In this document: piece by piece, positions 8,137 through 15,657 of the stretch | How the letters are laid out: each line of letters starts with the position of its first letter | How positions within the stretch are numbered: the first letter of the stretch is position 1 | NCBI GenBank assembly: GCA_903928055.1 | Contig: CAIYPG010000058.1 | Coordinates: 1-32,657 of the forward strand | Length of the DNA: 32,657 bases | From: an uncultured beta proteobacterium | Lineage (GTDB): Bacteria; Pseudomonadota; Gammaproteobacteria; Burkholderiales; SG8-39 | Direction of reading: 5' to 3' | The notes under the pieces: model-generated | Told to the model about the DNA's origin: nothing | What the model saw: only the letters and a program-made list of their open reading frames with translations | Database searches by the model: none | Position numbers and translations under genes: made by a program

Positions 8137-8979
8137 TTACCTGCCGTTGGCCTTCAGGATGGCCATGACTTTTGCCATTTCCGGCGGCGTTGCAGTGTCC
8201 TTGAATGCTTCCAGCCGTCGATAAATTTCGGCGGCACCGTGATGAAAATGGCCGGGGAGGCCCGCCGCCTCGAAGCTGGCGGCAATCTCCTCCATTTCGG
8301 CAATCCAGCGCCAGGCCTTGCGTGCCGCACCGGTCACCAGTTCCGAATCCTTGATCACCGCGGGCCTGGATATCTTCCACTCGGCAAGCAATGCGCCATC
8401 CACGCCCTCGGCCTGCGCCAGCGTGCGGATGTCGGCGAGCAACGCCATGGAACCCTTGGTCCAGCCTGCATAGCAGACCTTGAGTGCGGATGCAGCACCC
8501 GCCGGTCCGTCCAGTACAACGGTCCCCAGGTGGCTGCCCGCGAACAGCGCGGCAATGTCCGCCCCACCATTGCCTGCGAGGTAAAGACGCGTGCTGTTCT
8601 TGGGACTGGGCGGCGACCCGACGATGCCGCCATCCACCATGTGCGCACCGGCCGCCCCAACAATGCGCGACACCTCACGCGCCGTCCCCGGCGCCACGGC
8701 GTTGGCATCAACGTACACGCCGCCAAAGCCATGGCCCGCCACCTCGCGTGCCACATCCAGCGCGGCATGCGGTGGACACACGGACAGGACTATGTCAGCG
8801 CCTGCCAGCGCTTCCTTTACCGTTTGCACTTCCTCGAGTCCGGCACCTGCAGCACGCGCACGCGTTGCCCCGCTGCGTCCTGCCGACACCCACCGAACGC
8901 GATTGCCGCCGCCCACCAGACAGGCCCCGACCGCCGCGCCCATTTCGCCGGGATGCAGCAAGGCTATGGTTTTGCTCAT
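8137..8979 (-). CDS. NAD(P)-binding dehydrogenase of the 6PGDH/DUF1932 type
   Basis: This is a 280-residue protein. The N-terminal Rossmann domain has the glycine motif LHPGEMGAAVG (about 8-18) and ends in VDANAVAPGT (90-99). The DGGIVGSPP segment (116-124) and a helical C-terminal domain with ALKVCYAGWTKG (K167, K175) are typical of the DUF1932 branch of the 6-phosphogluconate/3-hydroxyisobutyrate dehydrogenase superfamily. It probably oxidises a beta-hydroxyacid with NAD(P); the substrate is unknown. The ATG at 8979 is chosen because AAGGAG lies upstream at normal spacing; a frame extension to 9009 adds ten residues without conserved features. It sits 114 bp after the Ldh2-type gene in the same series. 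Confidence 0.87.
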   Translation of the reverse strand: MSKTIALLHPGEMGAAVGACLVGGGNRVRWVSAGRSGATRARAAGAGLEEVQTVKEALAGADIVLSVCPPHAALDVAREVAGHGFGGVYVDANAVAPGTAREVSRIVGAAGAHMVDGGIVGSPPSPKNSTRLYLAGNGGADIAALFAGSHLGTVVLDGPAGAASALKVCYAGWTKGSMALLADIRTLAQAEGVDGALLAEWKISRPAVIKDSELVTGAARKAWRWIAEMEEIAASFEAAGLPGHFHHGAAEIYRRLEAFKDTATPPEMAKVMAILKANGR

Positions 8980-9093
8980 TGGAATGACTCCTTGATGAAG
9001 TGCCACCAAGTGGCGATTGAATAGGGCCGGATGAACCCTGCGTCGTGGCAGAACAGCGCCGGTACAGTCCCGGATGGTAGCGCAGCAGCGAAA

Positions 9094-10119
9094 CTAGTGC
9101 GCCTTGCGCCCCGCCGCCAGGTTCTTCAGCCCCTCGACCACCTTGCTGTCGACGGAGAACCCCTCGCGGCGCGCCACTTCGCGTTCCCTGAAGCTGCGCT
9201 CCGACGGAATGCGCACCGCTTCGACGCCATCCCGCGTCGGCGTCGCCTTGATTTCCGCAATCAGCTGGTCCACGTGGCCCTTGAACTGATCAAGTGGCGT
9301 CAGCAGGTCCGGCCTGAAGGCAATGATCAGGTGGCCGTAATCGCGTGCCCTGCCATGCGGTATCGCGGCACCGGCGACAACACCAAAAGCCTGAATCATG
9401 AGGGACAGCGCATAGCCCTTGTGGCGATCGCGCCCGCCGAAGGCAAGGACGCTGCCGGCAATGGCTGCTGCAGGGTCGAGCGTCGGATTGCCATCGCTGT
9501 CGATCGCCACGCCCTCCGGCAGCGACTCGCCCAGGCGATTGCGCAGCGCCATCTCGCCGCGCATGATTGATGCCGTGCCGATGTCGATGACCATCGGATC
9601 CTTGCCGGTCGGGAAGGCCGCCGCCACCGGATTCGTACCCAGCATGGCCCGCTTGCCGCCTTCGGGCGCCACCACCGGCCAGGCGCTCGAGAACTGCAGG
9701 CCGACCAGGTTTTCACGCGCGATCATTTCCACGTAGTAGGCATTGCGCCCCGACAGGGCGCTGTCATAGACGCCCACGATGGCAATGCCGCTCTGTCTGG
9801 CCTTGTCGATGGCCATGCACGTGCCCTTGTAGACGGCGTAGTAACCGATGGTGTTGCCCGCATCCACCAGCACCGACACCGGGGTTTCATGAACCACCTT
9901 GAGCGGGCGACGCGGCTCGTTGAGGCGCTTGTCTTCGGCGATTTCCAGGATGCGCGGCAGGCCGGCAAAGGCGTATCCGCAGCATGAGGCGTCGACCAGA
10001 TGCGCGCAGATCACCTGCGCCTGCTCCGCGTCGTAGCCGACGGCCCTCAGCGCGCCTTCGCCGAGCCGTGTCGCTTCATCGACGGTCAGCCTGACCGCAT
10101 CCTTGGGTTGGTGCCTCAT
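9094..10119 (-). CDS. Malate/L-lactate dehydrogenase (Ldh2) family protein with substituted active-site histidines
   Basis: The 341-residue protein matches the Ldh2/YlbC-type NAD(P)-dependent dehydrogenase family throughout. It keeps LGTNPVAAAFP, VIDIGTASIMRGEM and the HKGYALSLMI segment near 240. The invariant GHDSHG-type motif is replaced by GYAFAG, so the catalytic His is A52. The second conserved His of the NSNHFG-type motif reads DSALSG, giving L122. Both losses are seen directly; the effect on catalysis is inferred. The ATG at 10119 follows CAGGAGA. It is the first gene of the minus-strand series 3496-10119 and diverges from the MFS pair, so transport and metabolism may share control. 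It may bind its dinucleotide but act on an unusual substrate, or be inactive. Confidence 0.88.
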   Translation of the reverse strand: MRHQPKDAVRLTVDEATRLGEGALRAVGYDAEQAQVICAHLVDASCCGYAFAGLPRILEIAEDKRLNEPRRPLKVVHETPVSVLVDAGNTIGYYAVYKGTCMAIDKARQSGIAIVGVYDSALSGRNAYYVEMIARENLVGLQFSSAWPVVAPEGGKRAMLGTNPVAAAFPTGKDPMVIDIGTASIMRGEMALRNRLGESLPEGVAIDSDGNPTLDPAAAIAGSVLAFGGRDRHKGYALSLMIQAFGVVAGAAIPHGRARDYGHLIIAFRPDLLTPLDQFKGHVDQLIAEIKATPTRDGVEAVRIPSERSFREREVARREGFSVDSKVVEGLKNLAAGRKAH

Positions 10120-10361
10120 GTTGAGTCTCCTGGTTGGGTATTGTTCTGCAGTTCTGCGCGAACGCCTTGTACTACCTGTTGTGCAGTCTGTCGAGCGACG
10201 TATTTACGGCCATTCGCGCCAATGCGGAATTGTACCGGCCCCGTCTTCTCCGGCGGCGAGAGAGGTCCGCCACTGGTGTAAAATTGCGGGCAGCAACGTC
10301 TTTCCAGCATTCATTATCAGGCCGGCAACGTACCGGCCTTCCCCCGGGGACTTATCGCACT
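10120..10361. promoter_or_regulatory. Divergent intergenic region between the Ldh2-type gene and the MFS pair
   Basis: This 242-bp region must drive both divergent units. A TAAAAT at 10279-10284 within GGTGTAAAATTG is a possible plus-strand -10 element, but no good -35 lies at the right distance. No clear dyad was found. A plus-strand reading frame stays open back to 10134 but does not resemble MFS sequence before about 10362. Confidence 0.3.
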
Positions 10362-11525
10362 TTGGCCACGCCGGTTTCGTTACGCTTCCCTTATGCCGTG
10401 TCGTTCTTTGCGTCGACCAGCGTGCGGGGCGGTCGCGTGGCGCTGCCGCTGTTTGCCCTGTCGCTTGGCGCCTCCCCTTTCACGGTCGGCCTGCTCGCCG
10501 CCGCATTTTCCCTTGCCCCCATGCTGCTCGCCGTGCAAACGGGACGCCTTTCCGACCGCTTCGGCTCGCGCTGGCCGCTGGCCCTGGGGATCAGCGGGGG
10601 CGCGATCGGCGTTTTGCTGCCCTTCTTCTTTCAAAGCATCCCGGCATTGTTTTTTGCCGCGCTGATGAATGGCCTTGCGTTCTCGTTCTACGGTGTTCCG
10701 CTGCAGAATGTCATCGGCCTGCTCAGCACCTCCGAAACCCGCGTCCGGAATTTCTCCAATCTCACCCTGATCGTCTCGGTGAGCAGTTTCGCCGGGCCAT
10801 TGTTCGCCGGCGTCGCAATGGACCACCTCGGCCCGCCGCTCACGTGTCTGGTGCTCTCGCTGCTGACCATCGTGCCGGTGGCCATGCTGGTGCTGCGCGG
10901 CGGCGGTCTGCCCAGGGGAACCGGCAAGCCGATTCCACCAGGCGACGGCATCCTGAAAAGCATCCGCCAGCCGGGCATGGGACGCATTCTCGCCACCAGC
11001 AGCCTGATGCTGTCCGGCTTCGAACTGTTCATGTTCTACATCCCGGTCTACGCCCACAGCATCGGACTCTCGGGCACCGTCATCGGCATCATCCTCGCAT
11101 CGTTTGCCACCTCATCGTTCATCGTGCGCCTGGCAATTCCCAGGCTGCTCGCGCGTTTTGGCCTGGAGCCCGTGCTGGCCGGGGCTTTTTACATTTCCGC
11201 CGCGATGTTTTTCGTGGTGCCCTTCTTCCAGTCGCCAGTCATGCTGTGCATCGTTGCCTTCATCTTCGGACTGGGCGTCAGCGTCGGACAGCCAATCACG
11301 ATGTCGATGTCCTTCACCACTGCCGCAGACGGCCGCTCCGGCGAAGCCATGGGCATACGCCAGACGGTCAATCACATCACGCGCGTCATCGGACCAACGC
11401 TGTTCGGCTCACTGGGAACCGCCTTTGGCTTGTATGCGGTGTTCTGGACCAATGCGTTGATGCTGGTCAGCGGCGGCCTGTTCAGCCGTCGAAGCAAAGT
11501 CGATGAAAATGAAAAGACGGACTGA
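10362..11525 (+). CDS. MFS transporter (first of a tandem pair)
   Basis: A predicted 12-helix major facilitator of about 387 residues, in the inner membrane. Motif A-like GRLSDRFGSR follows helix 2, and VGQPITMSMSF plus DGRSGEAMGIRQTVNH lie in the C-terminal half. Alignment with the next gene shows shared sequence beginning at LRFPYAVSFFASTSVRGGR. The start is therefore set at the in-frame TTG at 10362 (GGGGA about 11 bases upstream) rather than 10134, whose first 75 residues are Arg-rich and not membrane-like. The start is uncertain by a few codons. Only three bases separate its stop from the next gene. Placement beside the catabolic series suggests uptake or export of an organic acid; the substrate is not readable. 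Confidence 0.85.
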   Translation: MATPVSLRFPYAVSFFASTSVRGGRVALPLFALSLGASPFTVGLLAAAFSLAPMLLAVQTGRLSDRFGSRWPLALGISGGAIGVLLPFFFQSIPALFFAALMNGLAFSFYGVPLQNVIGLLSTSETRVRNFSNLTLIVSVSSFAGPLFAGVAMDHLGPPLTCLVLSLLTIVPVAMLVLRGGGLPRGTGKPIPPGDGILKSIRQPGMGRILATSSLMLSGFELFMFYIPVYAHSIGLSGTVIGIILASFATSSFIVRLAIPRLLARFGLEPVLAGAFYISAAMFFVVPFFQSPVMLCIVAFIFGLGVSVGQPITMSMSFTTAADGRSGEAMGIRQTVNHITRVIGPTLFGSLGTAFGLYAVFWTNALMLVSGGLFSRRSKVDENEKTD

Positions 11526-11528
11526 CCG

Positions 11529-12674
11529 GTGTTGCGCTACCTGTATGTCCTGACGCTGTTCTGCATGGCCAACATCCGCGGCGGCCGCCTCGTGCTCGGA
11601 CTGTACGCGCTTGACCTTGGCGCAAGCCCGGTCATGGTCGGCCTGCTCGCCGCGACGTTTTCAGCGATGCCCGCCCTCCTCGCCTGGCAGGTCGGCAAAT
11701 GGGCCGATCGTTTCGGCGCAAGGGCGCCCCTGCTGCTCGGCGCCATCGGCTGCTCCACCGGCATCGCCGTGCCATTCTTCTTCCACACGATGACAGCGCT
11801 GTTCATTGCCGCCGTGCTGAATGGCATCGCCTTCGCGTTGTTCAATGTCACGCAGCAAAACGCGGTCGGCATGATCAGCGTGCCGGAGGAGCGTACGAAG
11901 AATTTTGCGAACTTCACGCTGATGATGTCGCTGGGCAACTTCGTGGGCCCGCTGGTGGCAGGCTTCTCCATCGACCATTCCGGTCTGGCCCGGGCGTGCC
12001 TCTATGTCGCGGCACTGGGGTTCATCCCCGCCCTCATGCTGATCGCCGGAGGCAAAGCCCTGCCCGCGGGCAGCGGGCAGAAACCCAAGGCCGGCGGCGG
12101 CATCATGGTCCTGCTGCGCGACCGCACCATGGTCAAGATCCTGCTGGTGGGCAGCGTTGTGATGGCCGGAGTGGATGTCTTCGCGTTCTATGTGCCGATC
12201 TATACCCACGGCCTGGCACTGTCGGCCTCCACCATCGGCATCATCCTGTCCTGTTTTTCCGCGGCAGCCTTCACCTCGCGCGCCTGCCTCTCCTGGTTCA
12301 TGGAACGCGCCCCGGTGGAGGTCGTTCTGAGGCGGTCCTTCTTCCTCGCCGCCGCTTCCTTCGTGCTGATTCCCTTCTTCCAGAATGCCGCCATGCTGTC
12401 CGCACTTTCTTTTCTCTACGGATTCGGCCTGTGCGTGGGCCAGCCCATCACCATGATGCTGTCGTTCAGCAACTCGGCCGACGGGCGTTCAGGGGAGGTC
12501 ATGGGCGTGAGGGCATCGGCGAACCATCTCACACGGGTGGTGGCACCCGTCGTATTCGGCAGCATCGGCTCGGTTGCCGGCCTGATCTCGGTATTCATCG
12601 TCGGCGGCGCCATGCTGGCCTCCGGCGGCCTGCTGATCCGCCCCGGCGCGTTCGGCAACCGCCGCGACAAGTAA
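11529..12674 (+). CDS. MFS transporter (second of a tandem pair)
   Basis: A 381-residue major facilitator with about 12 helices, clearly paralogous to the preceding gene. Shared blocks include RGGR near residue 14, LGASP..VGLLAA, ADRFGAR, PFFF, VGQPITMMLSF and ADGRSGEVMG.RASANH. The two products match without large gaps, roughly 40% identity by eye. The start is GTG, three bases after the previous stop, so the two are co-translated. It may form part of a two-component carrier or have diverged in specificity. A short palindrome AACCGG-CT-CCGGTT at 12683-12696 follows the stop and may be a weak terminator or an operator for the next gene. Confidence 0.87.
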   Translation: MLRYLYVLTLFCMANIRGGRLVLGLYALDLGASPVMVGLLAATFSAMPALLAWQVGKWADRFGARAPLLLGAIGCSTGIAVPFFFHTMTALFIAAVLNGIAFALFNVTQQNAVGMISVPEERTKNFANFTLMMSLGNFVGPLVAGFSIDHSGLARACLYVAALGFIPALMLIAGGKALPAGSGQKPKAGGGIMVLLRDRTMVKILLVGSVVMAGVDVFAFYVPIYTHGLALSASTIGIILSCFSAAAFTSRACLSWFMERAPVEVVLRRSFFLAAASFVLIPFFQNAAMLSALSFLYGFGLCVGQPITMMLSFSNSADGRSGEVMGVRASANHLTRVVAPVVFGSIGSVAGLISVFIVGGAMLASGGLLIRPGAFGNRRDK

Positions 12675-12694
12675 CCCCCTGAAACCGGCTCCGG

Positions 12695-12722
12695 TTGCAG
12701 CAATTTCCGTCTGCGGTAGCAT
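12695..12722 (+). promoter_or_regulatory. Sigma-70-like promoter for the beta-propeller gene
   Basis: TTGCAG (12695-12700) and TAGCAT (12717-12722) are separated by 16 bases and lie 27 bases before the ATG at 12750. The -35 overlaps the palindrome at 12683-12696. The hexamers are imperfect but well spaced. Confidence 0.45.
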
Positions 12723-12749
12723 GGCTGCACTTCCTGAAGGAGGCCAACC

Positions 12750-13937
12750 ATGCCCGCCGAAAAACTCCGGAAAGCAAGTCTCTCCGCGCCATCCGCTCCT
12801 GTCACGATGGGTGCCGTCGCCCTGCTTGTCGCCACACGCAAGGGCGCCTTCATCCTCAAATCCGATGACACGCGGCGCAACTGGGAAACCACCGGCCCGA
12901 TGTTCTTCGGCCATACCGTCCATCACATGATGCTGGATCCCCGCGATGGCAAAACGCTGCTTGCAGCAGCGCGCACCGGCCATCTCGGGCCGACGATCTT
13001 CCGGTCGGTGAATTTCGGAAAAACATGGAAGGAGGCTTCCAGGCCACCGGCGTTTCCCAAGGCAACTGCGGGCGAAACAGGCCGTGTCGTCGAGCACACG
13101 TTCTGGCTCACCCCCGGCCACGCCAGCGAACCGGGCACATGGTATGCGGGGACATCGCCGCAGGGCCTGTTCCGCAGTGAAGACAAGGGCGACACCTGGT
13201 CTCCGGTCGCCGGCTTCAATGAACATCCGATGCGCGCCAAATGGACCGGCGACGGGCAGGACGGCACGCCGGATGGACCGAAAATGCATTCCATCAACAT
13301 CGATCCGCGCGATCCCCGGCACATCTATATCGGCATGTCCAGTGGCGGCGTGTTCGAGAGCACCGACAAGGGCGTGAACTGGCGGCCGCTGAATGCCGGA
13401 TGCTTCGTTGATTTCGGCCCCGAGCCCTATCCCGAATATGGGCAGGACCCGCATTGCATGCGCCTGCATCCCCTGGCGCCGGACATCCTCTACCAGCAGA
13501 ACCATTGCGGCATTTACCGTATGGATCGCCGAGTCGGAAAATGGGAGCGCATCGGCTCACGCATGCCAAGGAAGATCGGCGACATCGGCTTTCCGCTGGT
13601 GTTGCATCCGCGCGATCCGGCAACGGTCTGGGTCTTCCCGATGGACGGTACCTCGGTGTGGCCCCGTACCAGCCCCGGCGGCAAACCTGCCGCCTATGTC
13701 ACGCGCAACGGCGGCACGACCTGGCAGCGTCTGGACGGCGGCCTGCCGCTAAGCCAGGGCTGGTTTACCGTCAAGCGCCAGGCCATGGCTGGCGATGCGC
13801 ATGATCCGGTCGGGCTTTACTTCGGCACGACCGGCGGAGAGGTCTGGGCCAGCCGCAACGAAGGGATGAAGTGGACCTGCATTGCGCGCCACCTGCCGCA
13901 CATCTATGCCATTGAAACCGTTGCATTGAAGCGCTAG
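12750..13937 (+). CDS. Asp-box (BNR/sialidase-like) beta-propeller protein
   Basis: This 395-residue protein carries six Asp-box repeats of the S-x-D-x-G-x-x-W type. They lie near residues 37-45, 85-93, 142-150 (RSEDKGDTW), 203-211 (ESTDKGVNW), 317-325 (RNGGTTW) and 367-375 (RNEGMKW), as in sialidase, VPS10/sortilin and YCF48-like propellers. No sialidase arginine triad can be assigned, so an enzyme name is not justified. No signal peptide or hydrophobic segment is present, so it is probably cytoplasmic. The start is secure: AAGGAGG lies six bases upstream of the ATG. A MoaD/ThiS-like gene begins 7 bp after the stop, which points to joint function. It may be a scaffold or binding partner for that small protein. 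Confidence 0.8.
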   Translation: MPAEKLRKASLSAPSAPVTMGAVALLVATRKGAFILKSDDTRRNWETTGPMFFGHTVHHMMLDPRDGKTLLAAARTGHLGPTIFRSVNFGKTWKEASRPPAFPKATAGETGRVVEHTFWLTPGHASEPGTWYAGTSPQGLFRSEDKGDTWSPVAGFNEHPMRAKWTGDGQDGTPDGPKMHSINIDPRDPRHIYIGMSSGGVFESTDKGVNWRPLNAGCFVDFGPEPYPEYGQDPHCMRLHPLAPDILYQQNHCGIYRMDRRVGKWERIGSRMPRKIGDIGFPLVLHPRDPATVWVFPMDGTSVWPRTSPGGKPAAYVTRNGGTTWQRLDGGLPLSQGWFTVKRQAMAGDAHDPVGLYFGTTGGEVWASRNEGMKWTCIARHLPHIYAIETVALKR

Positions 13938-13944
13938 TACAGCC

Positions 13945-14205
13945 GTGAAAGTGCTCATCCCCGGTCCGCTGCGGTCCTATACCGGCGAACGGCGCGAAGT
14001 CGAAGCAAGTGGCGCGACGCTGGACGAGCTGCTACGCGACCTCGACCGGCGCCATCCGGGCATCCGCTTTCGCATGATCGACGAGCAGGACTCGATCCGT
14101 CCGCACATGCGCATTTTCGTCAACCAGGAGCAGGTGCGCGGAATCGCCGTTGCACTGCACCCGTCAGATGAGGTCATCATCTTCCAGGCGCTCAGCGGCG
14201 GGTGA
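13945..14205 (+). CDS. MoaD/ThiS-family ubiquitin-like protein
   Basis: This 86-residue protein has a beta-grasp pattern: MKVLIPGPLRSYTG..REVEASG strand pair, LDELLRDLDRRHPGIRFRM helix, IRPHMRIFVNQEQV, HPSDEVIIFQALSGG. It ends exactly in Gly-Gly (G85-G86), the feature that is adenylated and thiocarboxylated in MoaD, ThiS and related sulfur carriers or conjugated in ubiquitin-like systems. The start is GTG, 7 bp after the propeller stop. No ThiF/MoeB-type E1, JAB peptidase or molybdopterin or thiamine gene is in the window, so any activating enzyme must lie elsewhere. Sulfur carriage or protein modification are both possible; neither is shown. Confidence 0.83.
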   Translation: MKVLIPGPLRSYTGERREVEASGATLDELLRDLDRRHPGIRFRMIDEQDSIRPHMRIFVNQEQVRGIAVALHPSDEVIIFQALSGG

Positions 14206-14242
14206 AAAAGTACACCAGGCGGCGCGTCCAGCATTCATCCGG

Positions 14243-14276
14243 CGGTAACAAAACCGTAACCTGCGAGCAGTAATGT
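14243..14276 (+). promoter_or_regulatory. Pho box and -10 element upstream of the phytase-like gene
   Basis: Two 7-base repeats CGGTAAC (14243-14249) and CCGTAAC (14254-14260) are separated by AAAA. This reproduces the 7-4-7 layout of the PhoB site (consensus CTGTCAT-N4-CTGTCAT, 11-bp period). Ten bases later comes TAATGT (14271-14276), a good -10 at the spacing PhoB-activated promoters use, with no normal -35. The predicted transcript starts about 20 bases before the ATG at 14303. The layout is seen directly; PhoB control is inferred. Confidence 0.62.
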
Positions 14277-14302
14277 CCCCCCATCGCCTTGGGAGGAACA
14301 CC

Positions 14303-15622
14303 ATGCCAGCATTCAAGCTGTCCGCCGTCACACTTGCGCTGGCCGGAGCATTCACCTGTGCCGCAAGCGCGGCCGACGACGCCGCCACAACCGCGAAGAA
14401 AACAGCGCAGATCAAATACCCTGCCATTGCCACCGCCAAAGCAGGCAAGGCCTTGGGCGAATACAACGGCGTGAAGGTGAGCGGCGGCGGCTTCGGCTCC
14501 GCCCTGGCGCCCGACCCGCGTGCGCCCGGCTATTTCTACCTCCTCACCGACCGCGGTCCGAATGCCGACAGCACGGACGCGTCCAAGAAAGTGTTTCCGG
14601 TGCCTGCGTTCACGCCGCAGATCGGGCGCTTCAAGCTGCAAGGCGACAAGCTGGTTCAGGTGGGACTCATTGAACTCAGGGATCCAAACGGCAGGAAAAT
14701 CACCGGGCTGCCCAATCCGGACAATGGCAATACCGGTGAAACCGCCGTCGACCTGCAGGACAAGCCGCTGGGCACTGATCCCTATGGCCTGGACAGCGAA
14801 GGCCTGGTTGCGCTGAAGGACGGCACGTTCTGGATCTCCGATGAATACGGCCCGTGGCTGGTGCACGTGGATGCGAAGGGCAAACTGCTGGAACGCGTCG
14901 GGCCTTTTGCGGCCGACAAATCAGCGGGTGGAAAATCATTGCCCAAGGTGCTGGCGAGGCGCCGCGCCAATCGCGGCATGGAGGGACTCACCATGACACC
15001 CGATGGCAAGTACCTGGTGGGCATGATGCAGGATCCGGTGGACAACCCGGACGTCGCCATCCGCAAGACCTCGAAACTCAACCGTGTCGTGTTCTACGAT
15101 CCGAAGACTGGGGCTTCCTGGCAGTACGCCTACCTCATGGACGAAACCAGTTCGGTGGTCAGCGAAATCGCCGCGGTGACGAATACCACGTTCATCATTT
15201 CCGAACGCGATCAGCTGTTCCCGGGTGACCCGAAATCCCCCTCAAAGCTCAAGCGCATCTACAAGATCGACATCTCCGGAGCAACCGACATCAGCGATCC
15301 TGCCGACGGCGCGAACGGCCGGCTGGTGAACGGCAAAACGCTGGAGCAGTTGAGTGAAGCGCAACTGAAGGACGCGGGCATCGCAGCCGTCTCCAAGGAA
15401 CTGGTGGCAGACCTGCTCGCACTGCCGGGCGGCTACCCGCACGACAAATCAGAGGGACTGGCCGTCATCAGCGACACGATGATTGCCGTGTCCAATGATG
15501 ACGACTTCGGCATCCTGCCCGACGGCAAGGGCGGAATCCTCGCCAAGAAGCTGCCGGGCATGAATGACGCGGCGGACGTGAACCGCGTCTACTTCATCAA
15601 GCTGGAAAAACCGCTGAAGTAG
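14303..15622 (+). CDS. Secreted esterase-like/phytase-like protein (PF13449 type)
   Basis: This 439-residue protein starts with a signal peptide (MPAFKLSAVTLALAGAF to ASA, cleavage near residue 23). The mature part fits the esterase-like activity of phytase family, a beta-propeller-like fold: FYLLTDRGPNAD, GLDSEGLVALKDGTFWISDEYGPWLVHVD, NRGMEGLTMTPDGKYLVGMMQDP, ISERDQLFPGD, HDKSEGLAVISDTMIAVSNDDDFG. The acidic motifs could bind divalent metal. The ATG at 14303 follows GGGAGG; an upstream frame extension to 14273 has no support. A Pho box lies just upstream, so it may be made under phosphate starvation and release phosphate in the periplasm. True phytase activity is not established for all members. 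Confidence 0.84.
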   Translation: MPAFKLSAVTLALAGAFTCAASAADDAATTAKKTAQIKYPAIATAKAGKALGEYNGVKVSGGGFGSALAPDPRAPGYFYLLTDRGPNADSTDASKKVFPVPAFTPQIGRFKLQGDKLVQVGLIELRDPNGRKITGLPNPDNGNTGETAVDLQDKPLGTDPYGLDSEGLVALKDGTFWISDEYGPWLVHVDAKGKLLERVGPFAADKSAGGKSLPKVLARRRANRGMEGLTMTPDGKYLVGMMQDPVDNPDVAIRKTSKLNRVVFYDPKTGASWQYAYLMDETSSVVSEIAAVTNTTFIISERDQLFPGDPKSPSKLKRIYKIDISGATDISDPADGANGRLVNGKTLEQLSEAQLKDAGIAAVSKELVADLLALPGGYPHDKSEGLAVISDTMIAVSNDDDFGILPDGKGGILAKKLPGMNDAADVNRVYFIKLEKPLK

Positions 15623-15657
15623 CCTGCCTTCCGCAATCCCTGTGCCGGCGCTGTGGG

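Noticed and set aside
10134..10361. Upstream extension of the first MFS protein
   Set aside because: The extension is Arg-rich, not membrane-like and has no counterpart in the adjacent paralogue.
12750..13937. Naming the propeller a sialidase
   Set aside because: Asp boxes alone do not show sialidase activity; no Arg triad or signal peptide was found.
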